Source: Candidatus Epulonipiscium sp.
GTDB lineage: Bacteria > Bacillota > Clostridia > Lachnospirales > JAAYNZ01
Assembly (NCBI GenBank): GCA_012799415.1
Contig: JAAZLH010000167.1
Span: 1 to 53,025 of the forward strand
DNA: 53,025 nt
Reading direction: 5' to 3'
Every line of letters starts with the position of its first letter. Within the stretch, counting starts at the first letter, position 1. The position numbers were made by a program, and so were the translations under genes. Under the pieces are notes generated by a model. The model worked only from the letters and a program-made list of their open reading frames with translations, ran no database searches and had not been told where the DNA came from. This document shows, piece after piece, positions 8,537-15,989 of this stretch.

Positions 8537-9080
8537 AGTCATAATGATTTTTTTATCATCGGCTTGGGTAGTTTTCTTCTTTTTTCCAATGATGCAGAGA
8601 AATATAGTAATGTATCAGCGAATTAGAGAGGGAAACAAAAGGCTGAAAGAATGGAGTGACCATGGGTTTACTCAAAGTGGGGACCTTCAAAAGGAATTAA
8701 AAAAACTAAAAGAGTCATATGTAGAAAGGAAAGAACAACTTCCCTCTATGATGAATCAAGAGGATATTTTAAAGTTGATAGAAGGAATCGAGTCCAGAAG
8801 TCAAATCACCTTTTTGTCCTTGTCTTTTCAAGAAGGTGAATCTTTTAGCATAGAACATAATGCTAGGGTTTGTTTGCAGCAGGTAGATATTTCTTTTGCT
8901 GGAACACCTAAACAGTTACAAAGTTTTATTGATGAGATTTATGCTATGGATGAGCCGACAAAAGTTGATCAGTTTTATATCAATTGCGAAGAAAAGACAA
9001 AGATACAAGGCAATTTTAGTTGGACTTTTTATGGGGTAGAAGGGGAGAGAGGGCAGGAGAATGTGCAATGGGAAAGTTAG
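8505..9080 (+). CDS. Second PilO-like pilus assembly protein
   Basis: The 191-residue protein has one N-terminal membrane segment (about 11-30), a coiled coil (about 38-75) and an alpha/beta domain containing FAGTPKQLQSFIDEIYAMDE, matching the PilO pattern in which a G(T/D)xxxLxxFLxxL helix follows a beta strand. The length is standard for PilO, unlike the enlarged copy at 551-1759. GGAGG lies nine bases before the ATG, inside the end of the PilM-PilN-like gene, which it overlaps by 32 bases; translational coupling is likely. It would complete a second PilMNO alignment complex. Confidence 0.68.
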   Translation: MKRQYKAKVYKVIMIFLSSAWVVFFFFPMMQRNIVMYQRIREGNKRLKEWSDHGFTQSGDLQKELKKLKESYVERKEQLPSMMNQEDILKLIEGIESRSQITFLSLSFQEGESFSIEHNARVCLQQVDISFAGTPKQLQSFIDEIYAMDEPTKVDQFYINCEEKTKIQGNFSWTFYGVEGERGQENVQWES

Positions 9081-9453
9081 TTTTCAGCTAAGAAATATTA
9101 AAAAACATGGCTTTATTTTAGTGGAGGTCGTTGTAGGTACAGGGATTGGTTTAATGATGATTTTATTTTTACACACTTTATTGATGAAAAGTAGTCAACT
9201 TAATGCCCAATCTAAATGTAAAATAGAAGCTCATTATTTGGTTCAGCAAATCATAGAAAGAGTAAAGGCCGATCCTAGGCGTTATGATGTAGGTACCTAT
9301 GAAATTCCAATAAAAGAGGACTGGACTATGGTCATCACTATTTTAGAAGGAAGTTCTACTCCTGTGGCTTCCTATCCCATTGCAGTAACGCTGTATATAG
9401 AAGGAAATCCTTATTTGTCTTTTGTCAGTATCATTGCGAAGGAAAAAATCTAA
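9061..9453 (+). CDS. Minor pseudopilin (GspI/PilV-like)
   Basis: The 130-residue protein has a 17-residue basic leader ending in HG, then FILVEVVVGTGIGLMMILFL, a class III prepilin signal with Glu at +5. The rest is a short helix (KIEAHYLVQQIIERVKADPR) and a beta-rich tail, as in GspI/PilV proteins. It overlaps the PilO-like gene by 20 bases. The ATG at 9061 has GGCAGGAG only one to two bases upstream, which is tight, but no better in-frame start precedes the signal. Minor pilins prime pilus assembly at the tip. Confidence 0.78.
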   Translation: MCNGKVSFQLRNIKKHGFILVEVVVGTGIGLMMILFLHTLLMKSSQLNAQSKCKIEAHYLVQQIIERVKADPRRYDVGTYEIPIKEDWTMVITILEGSSTPVASYPIAVTLYIEGNPYLSFVSIIAKEKI

Positions 9454-9454
9454 A

Positions 9455-10276
9455 ATGAAGCAGAAGAGTGATAATCAACAAGGTAGCATTTTAATTTGGA
9501 TTTTATTATGGTCATCCATTAGTATTTTTGTAAGTATAACCGTACTATCTATTAGTATGGGACATGTAAAAAGAATTGCTGACGACCAAAAAACAAAAAC
9601 AGCTTTTTATGTTGCAGAGGGGCTTTTTACTTACAGTTACGCTCAACTTTCAGAGGTATTGGTAGAGGCCATTCAAGCAGGATATGAGCAAGCTGATCAA
9701 GAAGTAAGAAGGGTCCTAGAAGAAGAACGAGAAAGAAAAAACCAAGAATTAGAAAGGCAAAGGCAACTACAAACAGTAGATGATACAGATATTGACCCGA
9801 GGGAGGAAATATCCATAGAAAGACTAGTAGGGGCTATGGCTGATATCAGTGAGATCATACAAGAAGAATTTATAAAAGGTTACCATCTTTATTTTACAGA
9901 GTGGCTACTTTATTCACCACAGCGTAACACAAGATTGATTTTACAAGATGATTCTTTTTGGAGTACCTATATATCCTATCTTAGTAGAAGCGTAACTTTG
10001 AGAGATGTCCAAATATATCCTAAGGAACAGATAAAGATTGCCTGTTTTCGTATGGAGGCAAAGATTCAAATCGATCAAACAGTGAACATATTGATCTGTG
10101 ATTATGATATCCTTAAGCCTATTGTGGAATTTCCTTACACATTAGAATGGCGTATGAAGGAAGTAGAAGGGGAAGAATTTTATGAATTTGAGTTTTCCCT
10201 TCCTTATGAGCTAGAAGAATTTACTCCTTATAGACAGTGGATCCAAATGAAAGTAGGGTATGGAGATGAAAGATAA
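9455..10276 (+). CDS. Minor pseudopilin (GspK/PilX-like) with charged coiled-coil insert
   Basis: The 273-residue protein has a short leader ending in QQG and a hydrophobic helix (SILIWILLWSSISIFVS) in which position +5 is Trp rather than Glu, as expected for GspK-type tip proteins. A very acidic/basic helical stretch (about 75-125, EERERKNQELERQRQ) interrupts the region after the helix; it is larger than in most PilX proteins and is probably a coiled coil. The C-terminal half is beta-rich. The ATG at 9455 (one base after the previous stop) is chosen over a TTG at 9422. The four consecutive small genes here form an I-K-H-J-like minor pilin set. Confidence 0.72.
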   Translation: MKQKSDNQQGSILIWILLWSSISIFVSITVLSISMGHVKRIADDQKTKTAFYVAEGLFTYSYAQLSEVLVEAIQAGYEQADQEVRRVLEEERERKNQELERQRQLQTVDDTDIDPREEISIERLVGAMADISEIIQEEFIKGYHLYFTEWLLYSPQRNTRLILQDDSFWSTYISYLSRSVTLRDVQIYPKEQIKIACFRMEAKIQIDQTVNILICDYDILKPIVEFPYTLEWRMKEVEGEEFYEFEFSLPYELEEFTPYRQWIQMKVGYGDER

Positions 10277-10718
10277 TTTTGGTTCGAAAGGTTATACATT
10301 AATAGAACTTATGATTGTTATTGCTATATTAGGTATAATGGGAGGAATTTTGATCCCTCGCGGATCTAGTTATCAAAAATATAGGTTAAAAGTTTATGCA
10401 GAGCAATTATGTGAAGATATTCGTTTTGTCCGACATTGGAACATGAATAACGAGGGAAATTGCCATCTTGCTTTAAGCACCCAACATTATCGAATTGTAA
10501 AAAACACGGCTATTTACAAACGAGTGGATTTACCCTTAAAGTATAATATTTACTTTACTCAAGGCAAAGAAACTCTTCGTTTTACTTCGAAAGGAGTACC
10601 AAGAATGGGTGGTTGTTCTATTCGAATTGCAGATACCAAATTAAAAGCTTCAATGGAAATTACAGTTGTACCAGCTAGTGGAAGGGTGTTGCTGAAAGAT
10701 GAGATTATTCAAAACTGA
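10266..10718 (+). CDS. Minor pseudopilin (GspH/FimT-like)
   Basis: The 150-residue protein has the leader MKDNFGSKG, then YTLIELMIVIAILGIMGGIL, a textbook class III prepilin signal with Glu +5. Downstream, QLCEDIRFVRHWNMNNEG and a beta-rich domain resemble GspH/FimT. AGGG at 10255-10258 is seven bases from the ATG at 10266 but only one from the in-frame ATG at 10260, so 10266 is preferred. It overlaps the upstream gene by 11 bases, consistent with coupling in the minor-pilin operon. Confidence 0.8.
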   Translation: MKDNFGSKGYTLIELMIVIAILGIMGGILIPRGSSYQKYRLKVYAEQLCEDIRFVRHWNMNNEGNCHLALSTQHYRIVKNTAIYKRVDLPLKYNIYFTQGKETLRFTSKGVPRMGGCSIRIADTKLKASMEITVVPASGRVLLKDEIIQN

Positions 10719-11250
10719 AGGGGGGACTTCCTTAATTGAAATTATTATTGGTTGGATGCTTACTGGATTTTTACTTTTACTTTTTAGCACAGCATTTATC
10801 CGGTATCTATCAGAATTTCAGCATTTAAAAGATGAAACTGAGGTTCAATATCAAGTAATAGAAGTCTTAACACGTTGGAACTCACATGTTTTGGGAAAAA
10901 AAAAGATCACTAGAATCGAAAATGAGAAAAAAGAAAGTTTGTTACATCAAAAAGGAACTCACCAAGTGATTAAAATTATTTTTGATAACAATTTAATATT
11001 TGAACATCAACCTATTTCGCAAAATTTTCTCTACGGAACACCTCCTTCTACTCAATATGCTAATGTTATGGCTGCTCACTACATAGATGAAATATTGATC
11101 ACTCCTTTACCTATGGGCGTTACCTATGCAGATTGTTTAGGCATGGAACTTACCATATGTGGGAAAAAAAATAAAGCCTCTTTTTCTATTACTACTGAAA
11201 TTTACTTTAGATTATATGAGGAAAGAGTTGTCAATGCTTTAGAATATTGA
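10699..11250 (+). CDS. Minor pseudopilin (GspJ/PilW/ComGF-like)
   Basis: The 183-residue protein has the leader MRLFKTEGG, then TSLIEIIIGWMLTGFLLLLF with Glu +5, and a long beta-rich domain as in GspJ/PilW. It overlaps the preceding pseudopilin gene by 20 bases and is the last gene of the pilus cluster. The promoter of the next unit lies inside its final codons. It contains only two Cys residues, 145 and 153 by rough count; whether they pair is unknown. Confidence 0.74.
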   Translation: MRLFKTEGGTSLIEIIIGWMLTGFLLLLFSTAFIRYLSEFQHLKDETEVQYQVIEVLTRWNSHVLGKKKITRIENEKKESLLHQKGTHQVIKIIFDNNLIFEHQPISQNFLYGTPPSTQYANVMAAHYIDEILITPLPMGVTYADCLGMELTICGKKNKASFSITTEIYFRLYEERVVNALEY

Positions 11251-11256
11251 TATAAT
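11228..11256 (+). promoter_or_regulatory. Sigma-A promoter for yqeG-aroE-aroKQ
   Basis: TTGTCA (11228-11233), exactly 17 bases, then a perfect TATAAT (11251-11256). The -35 lies inside the end of the last pseudopilin gene and the -10 begins right after its stop. The spacing and match make this one of the best promoters in the window. It separates the housekeeping genes downstream from the pilus operon. Confidence 0.75.
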
Positions 11257-11302
11257 TTTACAATATCTACTTTGGCGTCATAGTAAACAAGAGAGGTGTT
11301 TT

Positions 11303-11809
11303 ATGCTAAAAAGATTTTTCCCAGACTTATATGTAGATTCCATCTACCATATTCCATATGAAACATTGAAAAAAAATCAAATCAAGGGACTTGTATTTGA
11401 TATTGATAATACTTTAGTTCCATTTGATGTAGCTACAGGAGACCAAAGATTAGTAACTCATTTTAAAGAGTTAACAAGATTAGGTTTTCAAATTTGTTTG
11501 GTTTCCAATAATTCTGAAGAACGTGTGACAATTTTTAATCAAGACTTACAGGTAGAAGCCATTCATAAAGCTCAAAAACCTTTGAGACGAAGCTTTAAAA
11601 AAGCAATGAAGCTTTTGAAGACCAATCCCAAAACCACGGCTATTATAGGCGATCAGGTCTTTACAGATGTATGGGGAGGGAATAGAATAGGAATGACAAC
11701 AGTATTAGTGCGCCCTGTAGTAGATAGAGATGAATGGATAACTAAAATAAAACGTGGATTAGAGAAAAAAATACTAAAAGTTTATTTAAAGAATTCAAAT
11801 AATCAATAG
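11303..11809 (+). CDS. yqeG: YqeG-family HAD IIIA phosphatase
   Basis: The 168-residue protein has HAD motif I FDIDNTL with Asp33 and Asp35, motif II VSNNS, a Lys in HKAQKP, and motif III GDQVFTDVWGGNR. This is the YqeG / HAD subfamily IIIA pattern, and the length matches the family. The physiological substrate is not settled; relatives of this family dephosphorylate phosphatidylglycerol phosphate in other organisms. In many Firmicutes yqeG sits beside aroE, as here (35 bases apart). GAGAGGTG provides the ribosome site. Confidence 0.88.
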   Translation: MLKRFFPDLYVDSIYHIPYETLKKNQIKGLVFDIDNTLVPFDVATGDQRLVTHFKELTRLGFQICLVSNNSEERVTIFNQDLQVEAIHKAQKPLRRSFKKAMKLLKTNPKTTAIIGDQVFTDVWGGNRIGMTTVLVRPVVDRDEWITKIKRGLEKKILKVYLKNSNNQ

Positions 11810-11843
11810 GAAGCAATCCATTGGAAGGAGGGGTTATTACTAG

Positions 11844-12728
11844 ATGGGCTCACAAATTACAGGTCAAACAGCAATTTATGGTGTTATAGGAGACCCGATT
11901 ACCCACTCGTTATCTCCTATGATACATAACTATTTAGCAAAAAGCTTACAACAAGATGTTATTTATGTACCATTTTCTCTTTCACCTCATCAGCTTAGGA
12001 CAGGAATAGAAGGAGCATGGGTGTTAGGGGTGCAAGGATTGAATGTAACAATTCCACATAAAGAAACTGTAATAAATCAATTAGATCATATTGATGAATT
12101 TGCTTCACAGCTAGGTGCGGTTAACACATTAAAAAGGACAGAAAAAGGCTATAAGGGATATAATACAGACGGGGATGGTCTATTTCAATCGTTGGCTAGG
12201 CATCAAGTTGTTCTAGAAAATAAAACAATCATGATCATTGGTGCAGGTGGAGCAGCACGAGCTGCTGCTATGATGGCAGCAAAAAAAAAGGCAGGAAGAA
12301 TTTATATTTTGAATCGTACCCTTCAAAATGCTATCAACCTTGCTAATCATATACAAAAGTTCTATGATATTGATGTACAAGCTTATACCTTAGATCAATG
12401 GGATAAAATATTTAATATTGATCTTTGTATTCAAACGACTTCTATAGGGATGCATCCTCATATAGAAGTAGCGCCTATTGAAGAACCAGAATTTTTTTCA
12501 CGTATACATACAGTTTTAGATGTAGTCTATAATCCGATACAGACAAAGTTATTATCATTAGCAGAAGAAACTGGCTGCCAAACAATCAATGGGCTGGAAA
12601 TGCTTGTTTTTCAAGCAGTAAGGGCTTATGAATTATGGCATGAAACAAGAGTCCCTATGAATTTACAAGAAAAAGTTTTAGATCATGTTTCACAATATTT
12701 TAAACCAAAGGATGATCAGAAGCTATGA
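11844..12728 (+). CDS. aroE: Shikimate 5-dehydrogenase
   Basis: The 294-residue protein reduces 3-dehydroshikimate to shikimate with NADPH. Visible motifs are the shikimate-binding SLSPMIHN (Ser22, Ser24), NVTIPHKE with the catalytic Lys, a GAGGAARA nucleotide loop (about 132-139), NRT after beta-2, and NGLEMLVFQA near the end. GGAAGGAGGGG lies before the ATG. The gene overlaps the start of the next one by four bases (ATGA), and the next enzyme in the pathway, shikimate kinase, follows directly. Confidence 0.95.
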   Translation: MGSQITGQTAIYGVIGDPITHSLSPMIHNYLAKSLQQDVIYVPFSLSPHQLRTGIEGAWVLGVQGLNVTIPHKETVINQLDHIDEFASQLGAVNTLKRTEKGYKGYNTDGDGLFQSLARHQVVLENKTIMIIGAGGAARAAAMMAAKKKAGRIYILNRTLQNAINLANHIQKFYDIDVQAYTLDQWDKIFNIDLCIQTTSIGMHPHIEVAPIEEPEFFSRIHTVLDVVYNPIQTKLLSLAEETGCQTINGLEMLVFQAVRAYELWHETRVPMNLQEKVLDHVSQYFKPKDDQKL

Positions 12729-13681
12729 GAAAATCAAATATTATTCTAATAGGATTCATGGGTTCTGGAAAAACTACAGTAGGTAAAATTCTTGCTAAAA
12801 ATCTTCACTATTCTTTTGTTGATTCTGATGAGGAAATTGAAAAACAGGAACAAAAACTGATCGTGGATATTTTTAAAGAACAAGGAGAAACTTACTTTAG
12901 AAAAATCGAACACGAAATGATGCAAAAACTTGCTCAAGGAGAGAAGCAAGTTATTGCTACAGGTGGAGGAATTATTGTTAATAAAGACAATATTTCTTGC
13001 TTAAAAAAAACTGGTATCATTATATATTTAAAAGCATCACCAAATCATATTTATAAAAATGTACAAAGGGATAAAACCCGCCCTTTACTACAGGTAGAAA
13101 ACAAGCAAAAAGTCATTGCAGATTTATTAGCAGAAAGAGAAGGGGACTATTTAGGAGCAGCGGATATTATAATATCTGTTGATGGGTATACCCCACAGGA
13201 GATTGCAGGGCAGATCCAAGAAAATTTACAGAGAAGGGATTCTATGAAAGAAATATGGGTGTTACACGGAGTTAATTTGAACTTTTTAGGAATTAGGGAA
13301 CCTGATATTTATGGGGATCAGACTTTGGAAGATATAAATAAAAAAATTTGTGAATATGGCAGAACAAAAAATATACAAACCCAATTTTACCAATCCAACC
13401 ACGAAGGAAATTTAATTGATCAACTACAGAAGGCTTACTATCAAAATGTTGATGGAATTATCATCAATCCTGGAGCCTTCACTCATTATAGTTATGGATT
13501 ACGAGATGCTATTGCATCCATTGCGTTGCCAGTAGTAGAGGTCCATTTATCTAATATACATCAAAGGGAAAGTTTCCGACATCAATCTGTCATAGCGCCT
13601 GTATGTATTGGCCAAATTTGTGGTTTTGGGGCAATGGGATATTTATTAGCAATAGATGCCTTAAATTCATTTATAAACTAG
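12725..13681 (+). CDS. Fused shikimate kinase / type II 3-dehydroquinate dehydratase
   Basis: The 318-residue frame joins two enzymes of chorismate synthesis. Residues 1-170 are AroK: P-loop GFMGSGKTTVGK (10-21), DSDEEIEK, the ATGGG motif, and RTRPLL-like lid residues (KTRPLLQ). Residues 174-318 are AroQ: LHGVNLNFLG.REP.IYG, NPGAFTHYSYGLRDAI with the active-site Asn and Tyr-region pattern, and EVHLSNIHQRESFRH. The kinase and dehydratase normally occur on separate chains, and they act at non-adjacent steps with AroE between them. No stop lies between them. An internal ATG at 13244, preceded by GAGAAGGGA, could also yield free AroQ. The AroQ start reads HGVNLN where NGPNLN is usual. The domain calls are sure; whether the cell makes one or two polypeptides is open. 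Confidence 0.92.
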   Translation: MRKSNIILIGFMGSGKTTVGKILAKNLHYSFVDSDEEIEKQEQKLIVDIFKEQGETYFRKIEHEMMQKLAQGEKQVIATGGGIIVNKDNISCLKKTGIIIYLKASPNHIYKNVQRDKTRPLLQVENKQKVIADLLAEREGDYLGAADIIISVDGYTPQEIAGQIQENLQRRDSMKEIWVLHGVNLNFLGIREPDIYGDQTLEDINKKICEYGRTKNIQTQFYQSNHEGNLIDQLQKAYYQNVDGIIINPGAFTHYSYGLRDAIASIALPVVEVHLSNIHQRESFRHQSVIAPVCIGQICGFGAMGYLLAIDALNSFIN

Positions 13682-13757
13682 TGGTTTTTACACTTTTCTT
13701 AATTAACAAATAAAAAAGCTACATAAAAATATATTGATATAGAAAGAAGGAAATAAA

Positions 13758-14828
13758 ATGGAAAGAAGAATTCAAGAATTACGAAAAAAAATGGTAGAAC
13801 AAAAAATTGACGCTATCTTGGTACAACAAGCAGCCAATCGTCGCTATATGAGCTTATTTACAGGTAGTTCGGCATCTTTATATATTTCACATCAGCAACA
13901 AGTTTTATTAACAGATTTTCGATATGTAGAGCAGGCTACGAAGCAGTCACCTAATTACAAAATTATAGATCATACGAAAAAAGGGCTTTATGTTACTTTG
14001 AATGAATTAATAATGGAAGACCAAGCCAAATCCTTAGGGTTTGAAGCAGATGCCATTACGTACCATCAATATGAAGAATATAATAAGCATGTGAAGATCG
14101 AAGAAATGATACCTATCCAAAATGTAATTGAAACACTTCGTATGGTAAAATCAGAAGATGAGATTAAGTCTATTCAGCAAGCAGCAAAAATTGCCGATCA
14201 GGCTTTTACACATATTTTATCCGTATTAAAAGCAGGGGTAACAGAAAAAGATATGGCTCTAGAATTGGAGTTTTTTATGAAAAAGCAAGGAGCCCAAAAT
14301 CTTTCTTTTGACACCATTGTTGCATCGGGAGTCCGATCTTCACTTCCACACGGAGTGCCAACCCATAAAATAATTGAAGAAGGAGATTTTGTTACTTTTG
14401 ATTTTGGCTGTATTTATGATGGCTATTGTTCTGATATGACTAGAACCGTAGTTATTGGGAAAGCAAGTGATAAACAGAAAGAGATTTATAACACTGTATT
14501 GGCAGCTCAAGAACAAGGATTGGCATCCATTCGACCTGAAATAACAGGAAAAGAGGTAGATCAAGTAGCTAGGGATTTAATTACGGCTGCAGGATATGGG
14601 GCATACTTTGGACATGGACTTGGGCATGGAGTTGGGCTTGAAATTCATGAAGAGCCAAGGCTATCTCTTACAGGAGAGAAAGTATTAAAAACAGGTATGG
14701 TTGTTACTGTTGAACCTGGCATCTATATTCCAGACTTTGGTGGGGTTCGCATTGAAGATTTGGTTGTGGTTACAGAAGATGGAATAGAGAATTTAACCTC
14801 CTCACCTAAATCTTTAATAGAACTATAA
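13758..14828 (+). CDS. pepP: M24 aminopeptidase P / prolidase-like
   Basis: The 356-residue M24 metallopeptidase has a creatinase-type N-terminal domain (about 1-125) and a pita-bread catalytic domain. Metal ligands are visible: Asp in FDFGCIYDGYCSDMTRT (two Asp), His in GHGLGHGVGLEIHEEP, Glu in VEPGIY and Glu in RIEDLVVV. It cleaves Xaa-Pro bonds. The length and the position directly before efp match YqhT of B. subtilis and its clostridial counterparts. The ribosome site is AGAAGGA. Aminopeptidase P versus prolidase specificity cannot be told from sequence alone. Confidence 0.9.
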   Translation: MERRIQELRKKMVEQKIDAILVQQAANRRYMSLFTGSSASLYISHQQQVLLTDFRYVEQATKQSPNYKIIDHTKKGLYVTLNELIMEDQAKSLGFEADAITYHQYEEYNKHVKIEEMIPIQNVIETLRMVKSEDEIKSIQQAAKIADQAFTHILSVLKAGVTEKDMALELEFFMKKQGAQNLSFDTIVASGVRSSLPHGVPTHKIIEEGDFVTFDFGCIYDGYCSDMTRTVVIGKASDKQKEIYNTVLAAQEQGLASIRPEITGKEVDQVARDLITAAGYGAYFGHGLGHGVGLEIHEEPRLSLTGEKVLKTGMVVTVEPGIYIPDFGGVRIEDLVVVTEDGIENLTSSPKSLIEL

Positions 14829-14835
14829 AAATAGA

Positions 14836-14864
14836 TTGTCAAAAGTTAAGATTTGGTTTACACT
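14836..14864 (+). promoter_or_regulatory. Sigma-A promoter before efp
   Basis: TTGTCA (14836-14841), a 17-base spacer, TACACT (14859-14864). It lies between the peptidase stop and the efp ribosome site (AAAGGAGGA), about 30 bases from the start codon. Confidence 0.6.
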
Positions 14865-14894
14865 AAACAAGAAACTTTTTAAAGGAGGAATAAA

Positions 14895-15452
14895 ATGATA
14901 TCAGCAGGAGATTTTAGAAATGGTTTGACTATTGAATATGAAGGAGAAATTTATATTGTTCTAGATTTTCAGCATGTAAAACCGGGAAAAGGTGCTGCTT
15001 TTGTAAGAACTAAACTTAGAAATTTAAAAAGTGGTGCTACAATAGAAAAAACATTTCGACCTACAGAAAGAATGCCACGTGCTCATATTGAGAGAAAAGA
15101 TATGCAATATCTTTATTCTGATGGCACATTATATCACTTTATGGATGTTGATACTTATGATCAAATTGCTATTGATGAAGACCAATTAGATGGCGCATTA
15201 ACCTTTGTTAAAGAAAATGACATGGTTAAAATTTTATCTCACCAAGGAAAGGTTTTTGGAATTGAGCCACCTCAATTTGCAGAATTAAAAATCACAGAAA
15301 CTGAACCAGGGTTTAAAGGAGATACTGCTACAGGAGGGAATAAACCTGCAACAGTAGAAACAGGTGCATTGATTCATGTTCCTTTATTTGTTGAAATAGG
15401 GGATGTAGTTAAAATTGATACGAAGACTGGAGAATATTTAGGTCGAGTATAG
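14895..15452 (+). CDS. efp: Translation elongation factor P
   Basis: The 185-residue protein has the three OB-like domains of EF-P. The tip loop reads KPGKGAAF with Lys32, the residue at the position modified in many bacteria. EF-P enters the ribosome E site and relieves stalling at polyproline stretches. The C-terminal signature ([20 protein letters not shown]) is intact. No modification enzyme such as EpmA or YmfI is encoded in the window. It is preceded by a dedicated promoter and an AAAGGAGGA ribosome site. Confidence 0.97.
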   Translation: MISAGDFRNGLTIEYEGEIYIVLDFQHVKPGKGAAFVRTKLRNLKSGATIEKTFRPTERMPRAHIERKDMQYLYSDGTLYHFMDVDTYDQIAIDEDQLDGALTFVKENDMVKILSHQGKVFGIEPPQFAELKITETEPGFKGDTATGGNKPATVETGALIHVPLFVEIGDVVKIDTKTGEYLGRV

Positions 15453-15488
15453 GATATAATGTAAAAAAGAATAAAAGGAGGGATTTTC

Positions 15489-15863
15489 ATGTCTTTAATA
15501 AATGGACAACTAGCATACTTAAAGGGATTAGTAGATGGACTTGAAGTGGATGCTGCTACTAAGGAGGGAAAAGCTATACTAGCTATCCTTGATGTGCTAG
15601 ACGAAATGGCTTTAGTGATTTCAGACTTAGAAAATGTAGTTGGAGAATATTTTGATATGAATGATGAGGAAGAGTTTTCCTATGATATTTATTCTTGTCC
15701 AACCTGTGGTATTTCAATTGAGGTAGATGAGGGAATGTTAGCCTTTAATGAAGGATTATGTTGTCCTAAATGTGGGGATCCCATTGAATTAGAAGAAGAT
15801 TATGATTTTGGTTGTGAGTGTGATTGTGGTTGTGACCACCACGACGGCCATGATCATAATTAA
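15489..15863 (+). CDS. CD1247-type zinc-ribbon protein
   Basis: The 124-residue acidic protein has an N-terminal helical part (about 1-60, MSLINGQLAYLKGLVDGL) like the CD1247 N-terminal domain found beside efp in many Clostridia. A zinc ribbon follows (CPTCGISI...CPKCGDPI, about 75-95), then a tail rich in Cys, Asp and His (CECDCGC then HHDGHDH). The four ribbon cysteines probably bind zinc; the tail could bind extra metal, which is inference. No function is established. It follows efp by 36 bases with AGGAGGGA and ends at a strong terminator. Confidence 0.75.
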   Translation: MSLINGQLAYLKGLVDGLEVDAATKEGKAILAILDVLDEMALVISDLENVVGEYFDMNDEEEFSYDIYSCPTCGISIEVDEGMLAFNEGLCCPKCGDPIELEEDYDFGCECDCGCDHHDGHDHN

Positions 15864-15896
15864 CTGCGTATTGTTTTTCAATACGCAGTTTTTTTT
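15862..15896 (+). terminator. Rho-independent terminator
   Basis: A perfect 12-bp stem (15862-15873 with 15879-15890), a five-base T loop and a run of eight T form a strong terminator. It starts within the stop codon of the zinc-ribbon gene and insulates the spoIIIA operon from upstream readthrough. Confidence 0.92.
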
Positions 15897-15908
15897 GCCT
15901 AAAAATCT

Positions 15909-15938
15909 GTTCTACTTTAGGACAGCCTTTCATACATA
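15909..15938 (+). promoter_or_regulatory. Candidate sigma-E promoter of the spoIIIA operon
   Basis: CATACATA at 15931-15938 matches seven of eight positions of the sigma-E -10 consensus CATACAnT. A weaker -35-like TTCTACTT lies at 15910-15917, 13 bases upstream. In B. subtilis spoIIIA is driven by mother-cell sigma-E, so the position about 50 bases before spoIIIAA is right. The -35 is only a partial match. Confidence 0.42.
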
Positions 15939-15989
15939 TGAGATAAAAGGAATTGAAAACTATACTTATCGATAAAAGGAGGCTATAAA

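Noticed and set aside
12725..13681. AroK-AroQ junction as a frameshift artefact
   Set aside because: The linker is clean, both domains are full length and in one frame, and a ribosome site lies at the junction; no evidence of an error is visible, though resequencing would settle it.
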